Part shown: positions 1 through 6,207 of the stretch, one piece after another
Position numbering within the stretch: position 1 is the first letter of the stretch
How the letters are laid out: the number at the start of each line of letters is the position of its first letter
Source: Acidimicrobiia bacterium
GTDB taxonomy: Bacteria > Actinomycetota > Acidimicrobiia > Acidimicrobiales > Poriferisodalaceae
Length of the DNA: 10,414 nt
NCBI GenBank assembly: GCA_026983855.1
Contig: JALSTE010000506.1
Location: 1 to 10,414, forward strand
Direction: 5' to 3'
Program-made: the position numbers and the translations under genes
Notes under the pieces: model-generated
What the model was told of the DNA's origin: nothing
The model's database searches: none
What the model saw: the letters and a program-made list of their open reading frames with translations, nothing else

Positions 1-2
1 GG

Positions 3-170
3 CCGGTCACGGTGCTCATCCTCGGTGGTGTACAGGCCGTCTCACTGACCGTGTACCCCGAACCGGTTCCGACGACCACCACGTCTGTAGTTCTCCGGAC
101 GCCGCCCACGATCTCCATACCGTCCACCACCCTGCCTTCTCCCACCCTCGGCCTGCGCCCGGGCCCCTGA
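3..170 (+). CDS. 3' end of an unidentified gene (partial, cut by left window edge)
   Basis: The frame starting at base 3 is open for 55 codons and stops at TGA 168-170. I recognise no family. The visible C-terminus begins with a hydrophobic stretch (PVTVLILGGVQAVSLTV), which could be the end of a membrane helix or a beta strand. It continues into a Pro/Thr/Ser-rich tail containing PEPVPTTTTSVV and STTLPSPTL, typical of disordered tails on secreted or membrane proteins in high-GC Gram-positives. About four-fifths of its codons end in G or C, clearly more than in the competing frame starting at base 2, and this is the main reason to believe it. It converges on the dioxygenase gene. The start and most of the protein lie outside the window, so no function can be given. 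Confidence 0.5.
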   Translation, partial: PVTVLILGGVQAVSLTVYPEPVPTTTTSVVLRTPPTISIPSTTLPSPTLGLRPGP

Positions 171-203
171 TCAGTGGACCCGGCGCTGGGTCGGGACCGG
201 TGC

Positions 204-224
204 TGAGGGGTGAGGGGTGAGGGG
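204..224. repeat. Three tandem copies of a 7-bp unit (TGAGGGG)
   Basis: The unit TGAGGGG occurs three times without interruption or mismatch at 204-210, 211-217 and 218-224. It lies in the convergent intergenic region 171-342. No function is evident; slippage of a G-rich heptamer would be enough to create it. Confidence 0.7.
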
Positions 225-232
225 CTTTGCGT

Positions 233-270
233 CCCACCTGACCTGGTCGGGGACAGGTGGGGCCGGCCCC
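233..270. terminator. Inverted repeats between convergent genes (possible terminator)
   Basis: CCCACCTG at 233-240 pairs perfectly with CAGGTGGG at 254-261 across a 13-nt loop. It is immediately followed by the perfect 12-bp palindrome GGGGCCGGCCCC at 259-270. The site sits between the stop of the left-edge plus-strand gene (170) and the stop of the minus-strand dioxygenase gene (343), where a shared terminator is expected. There is no T-tract on either side, so it is not a classical intrinsic terminator. The rest of 171-342 shows nothing else I can name. Confidence 0.35.
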
Positions 271-342
271 GTGGATCCCGACTCTGGGTGGTCCCCCTCC
301 GCGGTCACCGGTCGGCCGTTGGCGGGTGCCGGGCCTCCACGC

Positions 343-1179
343 TCACGGTCGGAAACCGCGGAAGGGGAATTCGGGGGGCCGTTGGAGCCAGTTGTCCGCC
401 GGCCACTCCGACCCGGCGTCGATCAGATGGAGGGTGTAGGCGTGCCGCGACCGTTCGGAACGATTGGGTTCGCTTCCGTGGGGGAGCATGCCGTCCAACA
501 GGACGAGGGTCCCCGCCGGCACCTCCAGGGGGACCAGCCCGTCGGTGGGATACGGATCTCCCCATTCCTCGAGGGCCGTGCCTCCCCCCGGGACACGACG
601 GAACCGGGCCCTCTGGGGGAGTTTGTGACCCCCGGGAAGGGCCCACAGGCAACCGTTCTCCGTCGTGGCGTCCTCCAGGGCGAACCACATCCCGTAGGTG
701 CTCATCGGCTCGGTCCACAGAAAGGAGTGGTCGTTGTGCAGGGCGACCTCCCCCCCGATCCCGGGTTGCTTGAAGATGTACATGGACTGCACGATCAACG
801 GCTCAGCCAGGCCGATGTCGTGGGCCACCTCGGCCAGGCCCTCCTGGCGGGAGAAGGACTCGAACTCCGGATCCAGGTCGTGCATGGCGTGGCCCAGCTT
901 GTTCACCGCCAGTTCCTTGGGTCGGGTCAGGTTCCCCTCGCCATCGAGGGCCTCGGCCTCCCAGAAGAACCGGATGCGATCCCCGGACTCCAGGAAGTAG
1001 TCATCCCGGTTCTGGGTACCGCCGGTGGTGAAGACCGTCGTCGACTCGGCCGGGTCGATCCGTCGCAGGAGACCCTCGGTGTGGGTCCGGAGACGTTCAC
1101 ACCGCTCGGTGGGGACGAAACCCTCCAGCACCAGAAAGCCGTCGGTCTCGAAGCTCCGGATCTGTTCCGCGGTCAACAT
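343..1179 (-). CDS. Phytanoyl-CoA dioxygenase (PhyH) family protein, PHYHD1-like
   Basis: This encodes a 278-residue protein of the PhyH family, non-heme Fe(II)/2-oxoglutarate oxygenases that usually hydroxylate a small molecule or acyl chain. The double-stranded beta-helix core shows the iron triad H148-x-D150 (motif HND) and H234 (motif PHGS). Arg243 and Arg245 in RSRHAYTLH are candidates for binding 2-oxoglutarate. The stretches QSMYIFKQP (131-139), TEP (156-158) and LEDATTENGCLW (168-179) strongly recall the animal PHYHD1 subgroup as I remember it, rather than phytanoyl-CoA hydroxylase itself. The start MLTAEQ is preferred because the N-terminus aligns with the family from there. The longer open frame upstream is repeat-derived and overlaps the dehydrogenase gene. 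The ribosome site is weak (GGTAGG about 10 nt upstream). It is last in the minus-strand series. Its substrate cannot be read from sequence. Confidence 0.9.
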   Translation of the reverse strand: MLTAEQIRSFETDGFLVLEGFVPTERCERLRTHTEGLLRRIDPAESTTVFTTGGTQNRDDYFLESGDRIRFFWEAEALDGEGNLTRPKELAVNKLGHAMHDLDPEFESFSRQEGLAEVAHDIGLAEPLIVQSMYIFKQPGIGGEVALHNDHSFLWTEPMSTYGMWFALEDATTENGCLWALPGGHKLPQRARFRRVPGGGTALEEWGDPYPTDGLVPLEVPAGTLVLLDGMLPHGSEPNRSERSRHAYTLHLIDAGSEWPADNWLQRPPEFPFRGFRP

Positions 1180-1192
1180 GGTCCAGAACCTA

Positions 1193-1344
1193 CCGCCCGG
1201 GGGGAGGGATTCGGTTCTCGGTAGATCAGCGGGTCGTCGGGGTGATGGTGGTCGGGAGGTCCCGCCCGGGGGGAGGGATTCGGTTCTCGGTAGATCAGTG
1301 GGTCGTCGGGGTGATGGTGGTCGGGAGGTCCCGCCCGGGGGGAG
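1193..1344. repeat. Tandem 69-bp repeat (two full copies plus a partial third)
   Basis: Copy 1 spans 1193-1261, copy 2 spans 1262-1330, and a 14-bp partial third copy spans 1331-1344. The two full copies differ at one base that I can find (C at 1230, T at 1299). Each copy-to-copy junction contains the self-complementary core CGGGAGGTCCCG (1253-1264 and 1322-1333), followed by CCCGGGGGG runs. The block fills most of the 179-bp gap between the dehydrogenase stop and the dioxygenase start, ending 13 bp upstream of that start. The unit is a multiple of three, so it leaves an open frame joined to the dioxygenase. That translation (Arg/Pro/Ser-rich) does not look like protein. Confidence 0.9.
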
Positions 1345-1358
1345 TACCCGGGGGGCCG

Positions 1359-2105
1359 TCAGTCCATGCACATCCCACCGCTGATGTTGATGGACTCCCC
1401 GGTTATGTAGGAGGCGTCGTCCCCGGCCAGGAACGCCACCGTCGCCGCCACGTCCTCGGGCCGGGCCAGACGTCCTAGGGGGGACTTGGCGGTCCATTCG
1501 GCGATCTGGGCCGGATCCCGGGTGTCGGCGCCCATCTCGGTCAGTACGTAACCGGGGCACAGGGAGTTGGCGGTCACCTGGTGGGGACCGAGTTCCATGG
1601 CCGCGATACGGGTCAGGGCCACCACCCCGGCCTTGGAGGCGGCGTAGTGGGCTTCCCCGGGTGTTCCGAGGCGGGCGGCCATGGAGGCCTGATTGACGAT
1701 CCGGCCCCCGCCTCCCGAAATGAGGAATGGGGCCGCGGCCTGGATGGTCACCAGCATGGACCGTAGGTTCACGGCCATCATCTGGTCCCAGTCATCGGGG
1801 TCGATCTCCAGTAGCGGCGTCTTGGCGAAGATCCCGGCATTGTTGACCAGCAGCCACAGACCCCCCATGTTCTCGGCGGCCTCGGTCACGACCCGTCGGG
1901 TCTCCGGGGCGTCGGAGAGGTCCACCTGCCGACCCCGGCACCGCCAGCCCAGATTCTCGGCCACCTCCGTGACCCGGGGGCTGCGGTCCAGGATGGTGAC
2001 GTCCATGCCCTCCTCGACGAGTCGGGTGGCGATGGTGAGTCCGATCCCCCGGGCCCCTCCGGTCACGATGGCCCTACGGTCGGACAAGGTGGTGGTCTGG
2101 CTCAC
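1359..2105 (-). CDS. Short-chain dehydrogenase/reductase (SDR), probably NAD(H)-dependent
   Basis: This encodes a 248-residue classical SDR with a Rossmann fold that oxidises or reduces a hydroxyl or carbonyl group in the cytoplasm. The nucleotide-binding motif TGGARGIG is at 15-22, and an acidic residue (D40) ends the second strand, which usually favours NAD(H) over NADP(H). D62, NNAG at 88-91 and N113 are in their usual places. The catalytic residues are S141, Y154 and K158 (YAASK), and PG follows at 184-185. Length and motifs are normal for a full-length enzyme. The start is GTG with GAAGGG about 6 nt upstream. It lies 69 bp after the second permease and 179 bp before the dioxygenase, so it probably belongs to the same transcript. 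An oxygenase and a dehydrogenase side by side suggest successive oxidation of one substrate, but that is inference. FabG-like or sugar/polyol dehydrogenase roles are equally possible. Confidence 0.93.
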   Translation of the reverse strand: MSQTTTLSDRRAIVTGGARGIGLTIATRLVEEGMDVTILDRSPRVTEVAENLGWRCRGRQVDLSDAPETRRVVTEAAENMGGLWLLVNNAGIFAKTPLLEIDPDDWDQMMAVNLRSMLVTIQAAAPFLISGGGGRIVNQASMAARLGTPGEAHYAASKAGVVALTRIAAMELGPHQVTANSLCPGYVLTEMGADTRDPAQIAEWTAKSPLGRLARPEDVAATVAFLAGDDASYITGESINISGGMCMD

Positions 2106-2174
2106 TTCATTCCCTTCGGTGGATCGACCGGGTGGGTCATCGGCCCGTGGCCCAACCCCCGGCGATGGGTGGGG

Positions 2175-3104
2175 TCACTCGGTCCGCTCGCCGGACTCGT
2201 GCCACGCCCCGGTGCGGCGCTCCGCCGCCCAGGCCAGGACCCAGTAGACGGTGATCCCCAGAATCGAGGAGACGGCGATGGTGGCGTAGAGGGCCGGCAT
2301 GTCCAACTGACCCCGGAACCGGTCGACCAGGTTGCCCAGGCCCTTGTCACCACGACCGAAGAAGAACTCGCCGACTATGGCCCCGATGACCGACAGCCCG
2401 GCCGAGATCCTGAATCCGGCGAACACCGCCGGCATGGCGGCGGGGAACTGCAGTCGCCACAGGCGCCGGGCCCGGCCCACCTGATGGAGGGTGAACATGT
2501 CGTGGAGGTTGGCGTCAACCGTCGTGAGACCGAAGTGGGTGTTGGTGATGATCGGGAACAGGGCGATGAGAACCACCACTATCACCCGGCTCCGGAACCC
2601 GAACCCGAACCACAGTCCGATGAGGGGTACCAGGGCCAGGGTCGGGACGGTCTGCAGGACCACGGCCCAGGGGAACAGGGCCCGCTCGGCGAATCTCCCC
2701 TGGCTCATGATCACGGCCACGAGAACACCGAGGATTCCGGCCACCAGCAGCCCGGTCAGGGATTCCTTGGCCGTGATCACCAGGGCGTCGAGCAGATCGG
2801 AGCGCTTGGTGATCAGGGAGCCCACCACCTCGTGGGGGGCGGGCAGGAGGATCTTCTTGCGATCCGGCACGACCAGGGTCATGAGGTACCAGATGGCGAT
2901 CGTGCCGGCTCCGAACAGAGCCGGTGGGACCGCGGACCGGACCCGCGCCCTCGGGCCCGGATCCGATCCGTGGGCGGTGACCGGTCCCCCCGAATCGTGA
3001 TGTTCGGGAGGCCCGGATCCGCTTTGTTCCAGCAGGTCGGTGTTCACCTGCGGTGGACGGGAGCCGTCAGAATCCCAGACTGATGGAGGTGTCGAGGAAC
3101 TCAT
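2175..3104 (-). CDS. ABC transporter permease, NitT/TauT-like (second of two)
   Basis: This encodes a 309-residue inner-membrane permease of the binding-protein-dependent family (SsuC/TauC/ThiX type). After a hydrophilic Ser/Pro/Gly-rich N-terminus of about 55 residues, membrane segments are visible near 58-79, 117-134, 143-165, 172-187 and 272-294. The cytoplasmic loop that contacts the ATPase spans roughly 196-246 (from DANLHDMFTL to GAIVGE). It is paralogous to the permease on the other side of the binding-protein gene, sharing LLPxPHEV, LFPIITNT, QxVP, GFRISAGL and VGAIVGEFFF. The ATG at 3104 overlaps the binding-protein gene by 38 bp and has no clear ribosome site. A GTG at 3047 would give 290 residues and begin 19 bp after the preceding stop. 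Either way the dispensable tail is what changes, so the start is uncertain while the function is firm. Confidence 0.9.
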   Translation of the reverse strand: MSSSTPPSVWDSDGSRPPQVNTDLLEQSGSGPPEHHDSGGPVTAHGSDPGPRARVRSAVPPALFGAGTIAIWYLMTLVVPDRKKILLPAPHEVVGSLITKRSDLLDALVITAKESLTGLLVAGILGVLVAVIMSQGRFAERALFPWAVVLQTVPTLALVPLIGLWFGFGFRSRVIVVVLIALFPIITNTHFGLTTVDANLHDMFTLHQVGRARRLWRLQFPAAMPAVFAGFRISAGLSVIGAIVGEFFFGRGDKGLGNLVDRFRGQLDMPALYATIAVSSILGITVYWVLAWAAERRTGAWHESGERTE

Positions 3105-4320
3105 TGGTGAAGAGGTCCGACGCCTTCAACCCGGGCTTGATCGAGTCCACACCCAGGCTCTGCAGGATCGGCACGAATTCGTCGATCAGCTTCTGGATAC
3201 GGGCCTCGTCCATGTTCCCGGTGTAACCGTCGGGACCATCGCCCATGAGGCCCAGGTCCTTCATCGTGTTCACGGCGTAGTCGTTGAGCCCGGGGGGATC
3301 GGTCCAGAAGCTGTTCAGCTCGGTGATGATCTCCTCCAGGCGATCGTTCATGGGTCCCGGGTTGGCCATGTAGTCGGCGTGGGACTGCTGGACCATCGGG
3401 ACGATCTTCTCCAGACAGGCCCGGTCCTCGGTGATCGACTCGGGCTTGACCGACAGGGTGCCCTCGTAGATCTCGAAGCCGGCGTCGTGGTTCAGCAGGC
3501 TCTTCACCGGCTTGCCGAAGTCGGTGTACTCATTCTGGTAGCGCCAGGGCTCGTTGGTCACGAATCCCTGCTGGACCACGTCCTCGGTGATGAACCGGGA
3601 GGGGCCACCGTCGTAGGAACCGTCGACCTGGTTCTGGCTGAGGATGCCCTGGCCGATGAAGAAGTCCATGAACGCCGAGCCCTCGAAGTACAGGACCGGG
3701 GTACCGGCGTCACCGATCTCGGCGATGGTGTTGAAGTCGAACTTGTCGGGATCGAACATCAGCATCTGGGGGCTCTTCTGCCAGGCGGCGTAGACGGCCA
3801 CCACGGGGAGGGTGCCCGAGTCACGGATCGCCGTGGCGGTGTCCACGAAGGCCATGAAGATGTCGGGATCGGAGTAGAACTGGGCCGACGGCGGTGAGAA
3901 GCCGATGTAGGGCCCACCGGCCCGGATCTGGACGTCGATCCCGGTATCACCCAGGGGTCCGGTGTAGGTACCGTTGTCGGCGTCGACGACTCCGTCAGGG
4001 CCGATCAGGTTGTACACGTACCCGTGCTCGGCCTGGGGGAACCAGTCGGTCTGGATGATCAGGGGGTTGGGACAGATGTCAGCCAGTGCGTTGGTCATCG
4101 AGTCGCCCCCGTCGGCGGTGGTGGCCGGGGCCGCGGTGGTGGCCGGCGGGGCCGTGGTGTCACCCCCTCCGCCCGAGTCGGCGGTGGTGGCCGGGGCCGA
4201 GGTGTCCCCGCTCGATGCCGTGTCGTCACCGGAGCTGTCGCCGCACGCCGCGGCCAACATCGCCAGTGCCAGGAGCAGTGCCCCCAGCTTCAGAATCCAG
4301 TTCCGGGGTTTGTTCTTCAC
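3067..4320 (-). CDS. ABC transporter substrate-binding lipoprotein, NMT1/ThiY/TauA-like
   Basis: This encodes a 417-residue extracytoplasmic binding protein. The signal peptide has basic residues (KNKPR), a hydrophobic core and the lipobox LAAAC, so Cys26 should be lipidated and the protein tethered to the outer face of the membrane. A low-complexity Thr/Ala/Gly/Asp linker runs from about 27 to 75, and the binding domain then starts with IIQTDWFPQAEHG (88-100). The WF-P-x-x-EHG pattern recalls the pyrimidine-binding NMT1/THI5/ThiY group, in which a W(F/Y)PNPEH-like stretch is usual. The protein is longer than most members, partly because of the linker. The start is GTG with GGAAAGGG about 7 nt upstream. 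It lies between two permease genes and downstream of upp. A pyrimidine, nucleoside or related substrate fits the neighbours, but sulfonate, nitrate or other ligands are not excluded. Confidence 0.9.
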   Translation of the reverse strand: MKNKPRNWILKLGALLLALAMLAAACGDSSGDDTASSGDTSAPATTADSGGGGDTTAPPATTAAPATTADGGDSMTNALADICPNPLIIQTDWFPQAEHGYVYNLIGPDGVVDADNGTYTGPLGDTGIDVQIRAGGPYIGFSPPSAQFYSDPDIFMAFVDTATAIRDSGTLPVVAVYAAWQKSPQMLMFDPDKFDFNTIAEIGDAGTPVLYFEGSAFMDFFIGQGILSQNQVDGSYDGGPSRFITEDVVQQGFVTNEPWRYQNEYTDFGKPVKSLLNHDAGFEIYEGTLSVKPESITEDRACLEKIVPMVQQSHADYMANPGPMNDRLEEIITELNSFWTDPPGLNDYAVNTMKDLGLMGDGPDGYTGNMDEARIQKLIDEFVPILQSLGVDSIKPGLKASDLFTNEFLDTSISLGF

Positions 4321-4390
4321 TTTTCGCCCTTTCCGGTTCGCCAGCCCTCCGGAGCTCCCCCGACGAACAGTTCAGTGGGAATCGGGGGCG

Positions 4391-4420
4391 ACACTAGCCC
4401 CCGCCGTGGGCCTGTGCCCA
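4391..4420 (-). promoter_or_regulatory. Possible promoter and operator upstream of the binding-protein gene
   Basis: The 157-bp gap 4321-4477 separates the first permease from the binding-protein gene, which is long for genes within one operon. On the minus strand it contains TAGTGT (complement of 4391-4396), matching a TANNNT -10 element, but no good -35 lies at the usual distance. Just upstream, TGGGC at 4407-4411 and GCCCA at 4416-4420 form a 5-bp inverted repeat with a 4-nt centre, which could be an operator half-site pair or a small hairpin. The evidence is weak. Confidence 0.2.
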
Positions 4421-4477
4421 TACACAACCCGGGAGGTCGGCGGTTGTCGGTGGGGGATCGTGGGGACGACCGGGAAG

Positions 4478-5284
4478 TCAGACCTCGGGGATGGCGCTGG
4501 TTCTCCACGCCCGGGTGAGGCGGTTGCCCAGGGCGCCCACGGCCAGGAATAGAACCACCCCCAGCATCGAGGCCAGGATGATCGCGGCCATCAGCAGTTT
4601 GGTCTGGAGACGGAGCTGGTAGGCACTGAGGAGGCGTCCGATTCCCCGGGCGTTTCCCTGCTTGAAAAAGAACTCGCCGACTATGGCCCCGACCACGGCC
4701 AGACCGGCCGAGATGCGGAATCCGGTGAAGATGGCGGGCAGGGCCGAGGGGAGTTGGAGTTTCCACATGCGTGTACGGCGATCCGCCCCGGCCAGGGTGA
4801 ACAGGTCGTGGTAGTTCGCCTCCACCGACTGGAGGCCCAGCAGGGTGTTGGTGATGATCGGGAACAGGGAGATTATGACCGTGACGAGGATCCGGGCCCG
4901 GAAGCTGAACCCCATCCACAGGCCTATGACCGGCACGATGGCGATGATCGGGACGGCCTGGATGGCGACGGCGTAGGGGAAGAATGTCTTTTCGAACCAA
5001 CGGTGGCGGCTCATCAGAATGGCGATGGTCATGCCCACGGCGATGGCGATGGCCAGGCCGATGAGGGCCACCTGGGTCGTGGTCCACAGTCCCAGGAGCA
5101 TCTCGTGGAACGAGCGCCAGGTGAAGAACCCGGCCCGGGCCACCTCGTGGGGAGGGGGAAGGAGGAACTTCTGATCCTCGGTCATCACCACCAGGGAGAT
5201 GAAGTACCACAACCCGACCACGGCGAGCAGCACGAGAAATGGGGGGAAGGAGGCCGCCAGGGCCCTGCGGACTCTGGTCTGCAT
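4478..5284 (-). CDS. ABC transporter permease, NitT/TauT-like (first of two)
   Basis: This encodes a 268-residue inner-membrane permease of the SsuC/TauC/ThiX type. Hydrophobic segments are visible at about 14-34, 70-91, 102-123, 130-146 and 228-252, with the conserved cytoplasmic loop between about 155 and 203 (from EANYHDLFTL to GAIVGE). The start at 5284 is chosen over a longer frame because GGGGAGGGGG lies a few bases upstream. The longer version (to 5428) would also overlap the end of upp with a Pro/Ser/Arg-rich stretch unlike the family. With the second permease (2175-3104) it could form a heterodimeric channel fed by the lipoprotein between them. No ATPase gene is in the window, so the energy-coupling subunit must be encoded elsewhere or shared. 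It begins 109 bp after upp ends, on the same strand. Confidence 0.92.
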   Translation of the reverse strand: MQTRVRRALAASFPPFLVLLAVVGLWYFISLVVMTEDQKFLLPPPHEVARAGFFTWRSFHEMLLGLWTTTQVALIGLAIAIAVGMTIAILMSRHRWFEKTFFPYAVAIQAVPIIAIVPVIGLWMGFSFRARILVTVIISLFPIITNTLLGLQSVEANYHDLFTLAGADRRTRMWKLQLPSALPAIFTGFRISAGLAVVGAIVGEFFFKQGNARGIGRLLSAYQLRLQTKLLMAAIILASMLGVVLFLAVGALGNRLTRAWRTSAIPEV

Positions 5285-5393
5285 CGTCCCCCTCCCCTTC
5301 CCGGTCCCGGAGATCCGTCCGGACAGTAGTCGGCGGAGGGGGCGAGTTCGACTCCCCCCGGGCGCCGGGTTGGAAGGGGAGACCGGCCCGGGC

Positions 5394-6026
5394 TCAGCGG
5401 GTGCCGTAGATGCGATCCCCGGCATCACCCAGACCGGGCACTATGTACCCCTTCTCGTTGAGGTGGGAGTCGATGGCCGCGGTGTAGATCGGGACGTCGG
5501 GATGGGCCCCCTGCAGGGCGGCCACCCCCTCGGGGGCGGCCAGCAGGCAGGCGTACTTGAGGCGTTTGGGGTTCAGGGCGGCGATGCGGTCCAGGGCGGC
5601 GATGGCGGAGTTGCCGGTGGCCAGCATGGGATCGGTGACGATGACGTCCCGGTCCTCGAGGTCGGCGGGGACCTTGAAGTAGTACTCCACCGCCTGGAGG
5701 GTCTCGTGGTCCCGGTACAGCCCCACGTGGCCCACCCGGGCCGAGGGAACGACCTGCAGCATCCCGTCGACCAACCCGTTACCGGCCCTCAGCACTGAGA
5801 TGAACACCAGCTTCTTGCCGTCGATCATCGGGGCGTCCATCTCGGCCAGGGGGGTCTCGATGCGGACGGACGTCACGGGCAGGTCACGGGTCACCTCGTA
5901 GCCGATGAGCATTCCGATCTCGTGGAGCAGGCCCCTGAACTTGGACGTGCTGGTCTCCTTCTTGCGCATGATCGAGAGCTTGTGCTGGACGAGGGGGTGG
6001 TCGAGAACTTTCACTCCGGTGGTCAT
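5394..6026 (-). CDS. upp: Uracil phosphoribosyltransferase
   Basis: This encodes a 210-residue cytoplasmic enzyme that joins uracil to 5-phosphoribosyl diphosphate to make UMP and diphosphate, the salvage route for free uracil. Family landmarks are all present. They are HPLVQHKLSIMR with KETSTSKFR near the N-terminus (10-31), SVLRAG at 77-82, the PRPP loop TDPMLATGNSA at 131-141, and the C-terminal uracil-binding region GYIVPGLGDAGDR at 193-205. The PRPP loop has GNS where enterobacterial enzymes have GGS; I recall GNS in other bacterial UPRTs, so I expect activity. The length is typical. The start at 6026 has GGAGGA about 6 nt upstream; an upstream extension in the same frame is Pro/Arg-rich and lacks homology. 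It is the first gene of the minus-strand series and divergent from add. Uracil released by PsuG on the other strand is its natural substrate. Confidence 0.96.
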   Translation of the reverse strand: MTTGVKVLDHPLVQHKLSIMRKKETSTSKFRGLLHEIGMLIGYEVTRDLPVTSVRIETPLAEMDAPMIDGKKLVFISVLRAGNGLVDGMLQVVPSARVGHVGLYRDHETLQAVEYYFKVPADLEDRDVIVTDPMLATGNSAIAALDRIAALNPKRLKYACLLAAPEGVAALQGAHPDVPIYTAAIDSHLNEKGYIVPGLGDAGDRIYGTR

Positions 6027-6069
6027 CGAGGGTCCTCCGCGGTTCGGACTGTCCCCGGGCCGGGCTCGG

Positions 6070-6108
6070 GGCATCGGATCGATCGGTCCTGATCGTTTCA
6101 CAGATGCC
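6070..6108. promoter_or_regulatory. Nested inverted repeats in the upp/add divergent promoter region
   Basis: GGATCGATCGGTCC at 6076-6089 is a 14-bp palindrome with a single G-T mismatch pair. It is enclosed by a perfect 6-bp inverted repeat, GGCATC (6070-6075) and GATGCC (6103-6108). The site is 44-83 bp upstream of the upp start, inside the roughly 180-bp region shared by upp and add. Position and symmetry suit an operator for a dimeric repressor, but I cannot assign a regulator family. Confidence 0.35.
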
Positions 6109-6124
6109 GGACCCCTCACTCCCA

Positions 6125-6142
6125 CGGCCCCCACCGGGGCCG
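6125..6142. other. Strong short hairpin in the divergent intergenic region
   Basis: CGGCCCC (6125-6131) and GGGGCCG (6136-6142) form a perfect 7-bp stem with the 4-nt loop CACC. It lies 99-116 bp upstream of the upp start and 66-83 bp upstream of the add start. It could be a leader hairpin in a upp transcript or a protein-binding palindrome. No T-tract follows on either strand. Confidence 0.4.
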
Positions 6143-6173
6143 ACCGGTGTGTCCGATGACCCCGGCCGAGGGG

Positions 6174-6202
6174 ATGACGGCACCCATTCGGCGTGGTTAC
6201 CT
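6174..6202 (+). promoter_or_regulatory. Weak candidate promoter for add, possibly leaderless
   Basis: ATGACG (6174-6179) matches TTGACA at four of six bases, and TTACCT (6197-6202) lies exactly 17 bp further on. The ATG at 6208 follows 5 bp later. Neither add start candidate has a recognisable ribosome-binding site, which would fit a leaderless mRNA starting at or near that ATG. The -10 match is poor, so this is tentative. Confidence 0.2.
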
Positions 6203-6207
6203 GTCAT

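Noticed and set aside
1193..1344. Possible CRISPR array
   Set aside because: The copies abut directly with no unique spacers and the unit is 69 bp. It is a plain tandem duplication.
1180..1560. In-frame N-terminal extension of the dioxygenase by about 127 residues
   Set aside because: It overlaps the SDR gene in another frame, is Arg/Pro/Gly-rich, and is made largely from the 69-bp DNA repeat. Family homology starts at MLTAEQ.
2169..3897. Long plus-strand open frames opposite the second permease and the binding protein
   Set aside because: Their translations are rich in Gly, His, Gln and Asp with no motifs, while the minus strand encodes clear family proteins.
4321..4477. TPP (thiamine) riboswitch, considered because the binding protein resembles ThiY
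   Set aside because: I could not find the conserved CTGAGA and ACCTGATCTGG-like core in this gap, in 5285-5393 or upstream of upp.
5285..5428. Extended N-terminus for the first permease, overlapping upp
   Set aside because: The stretch is Pro/Ser/Arg-rich and unlike the family. The ATG at 5284 has a strong purine-rich ribosome site.
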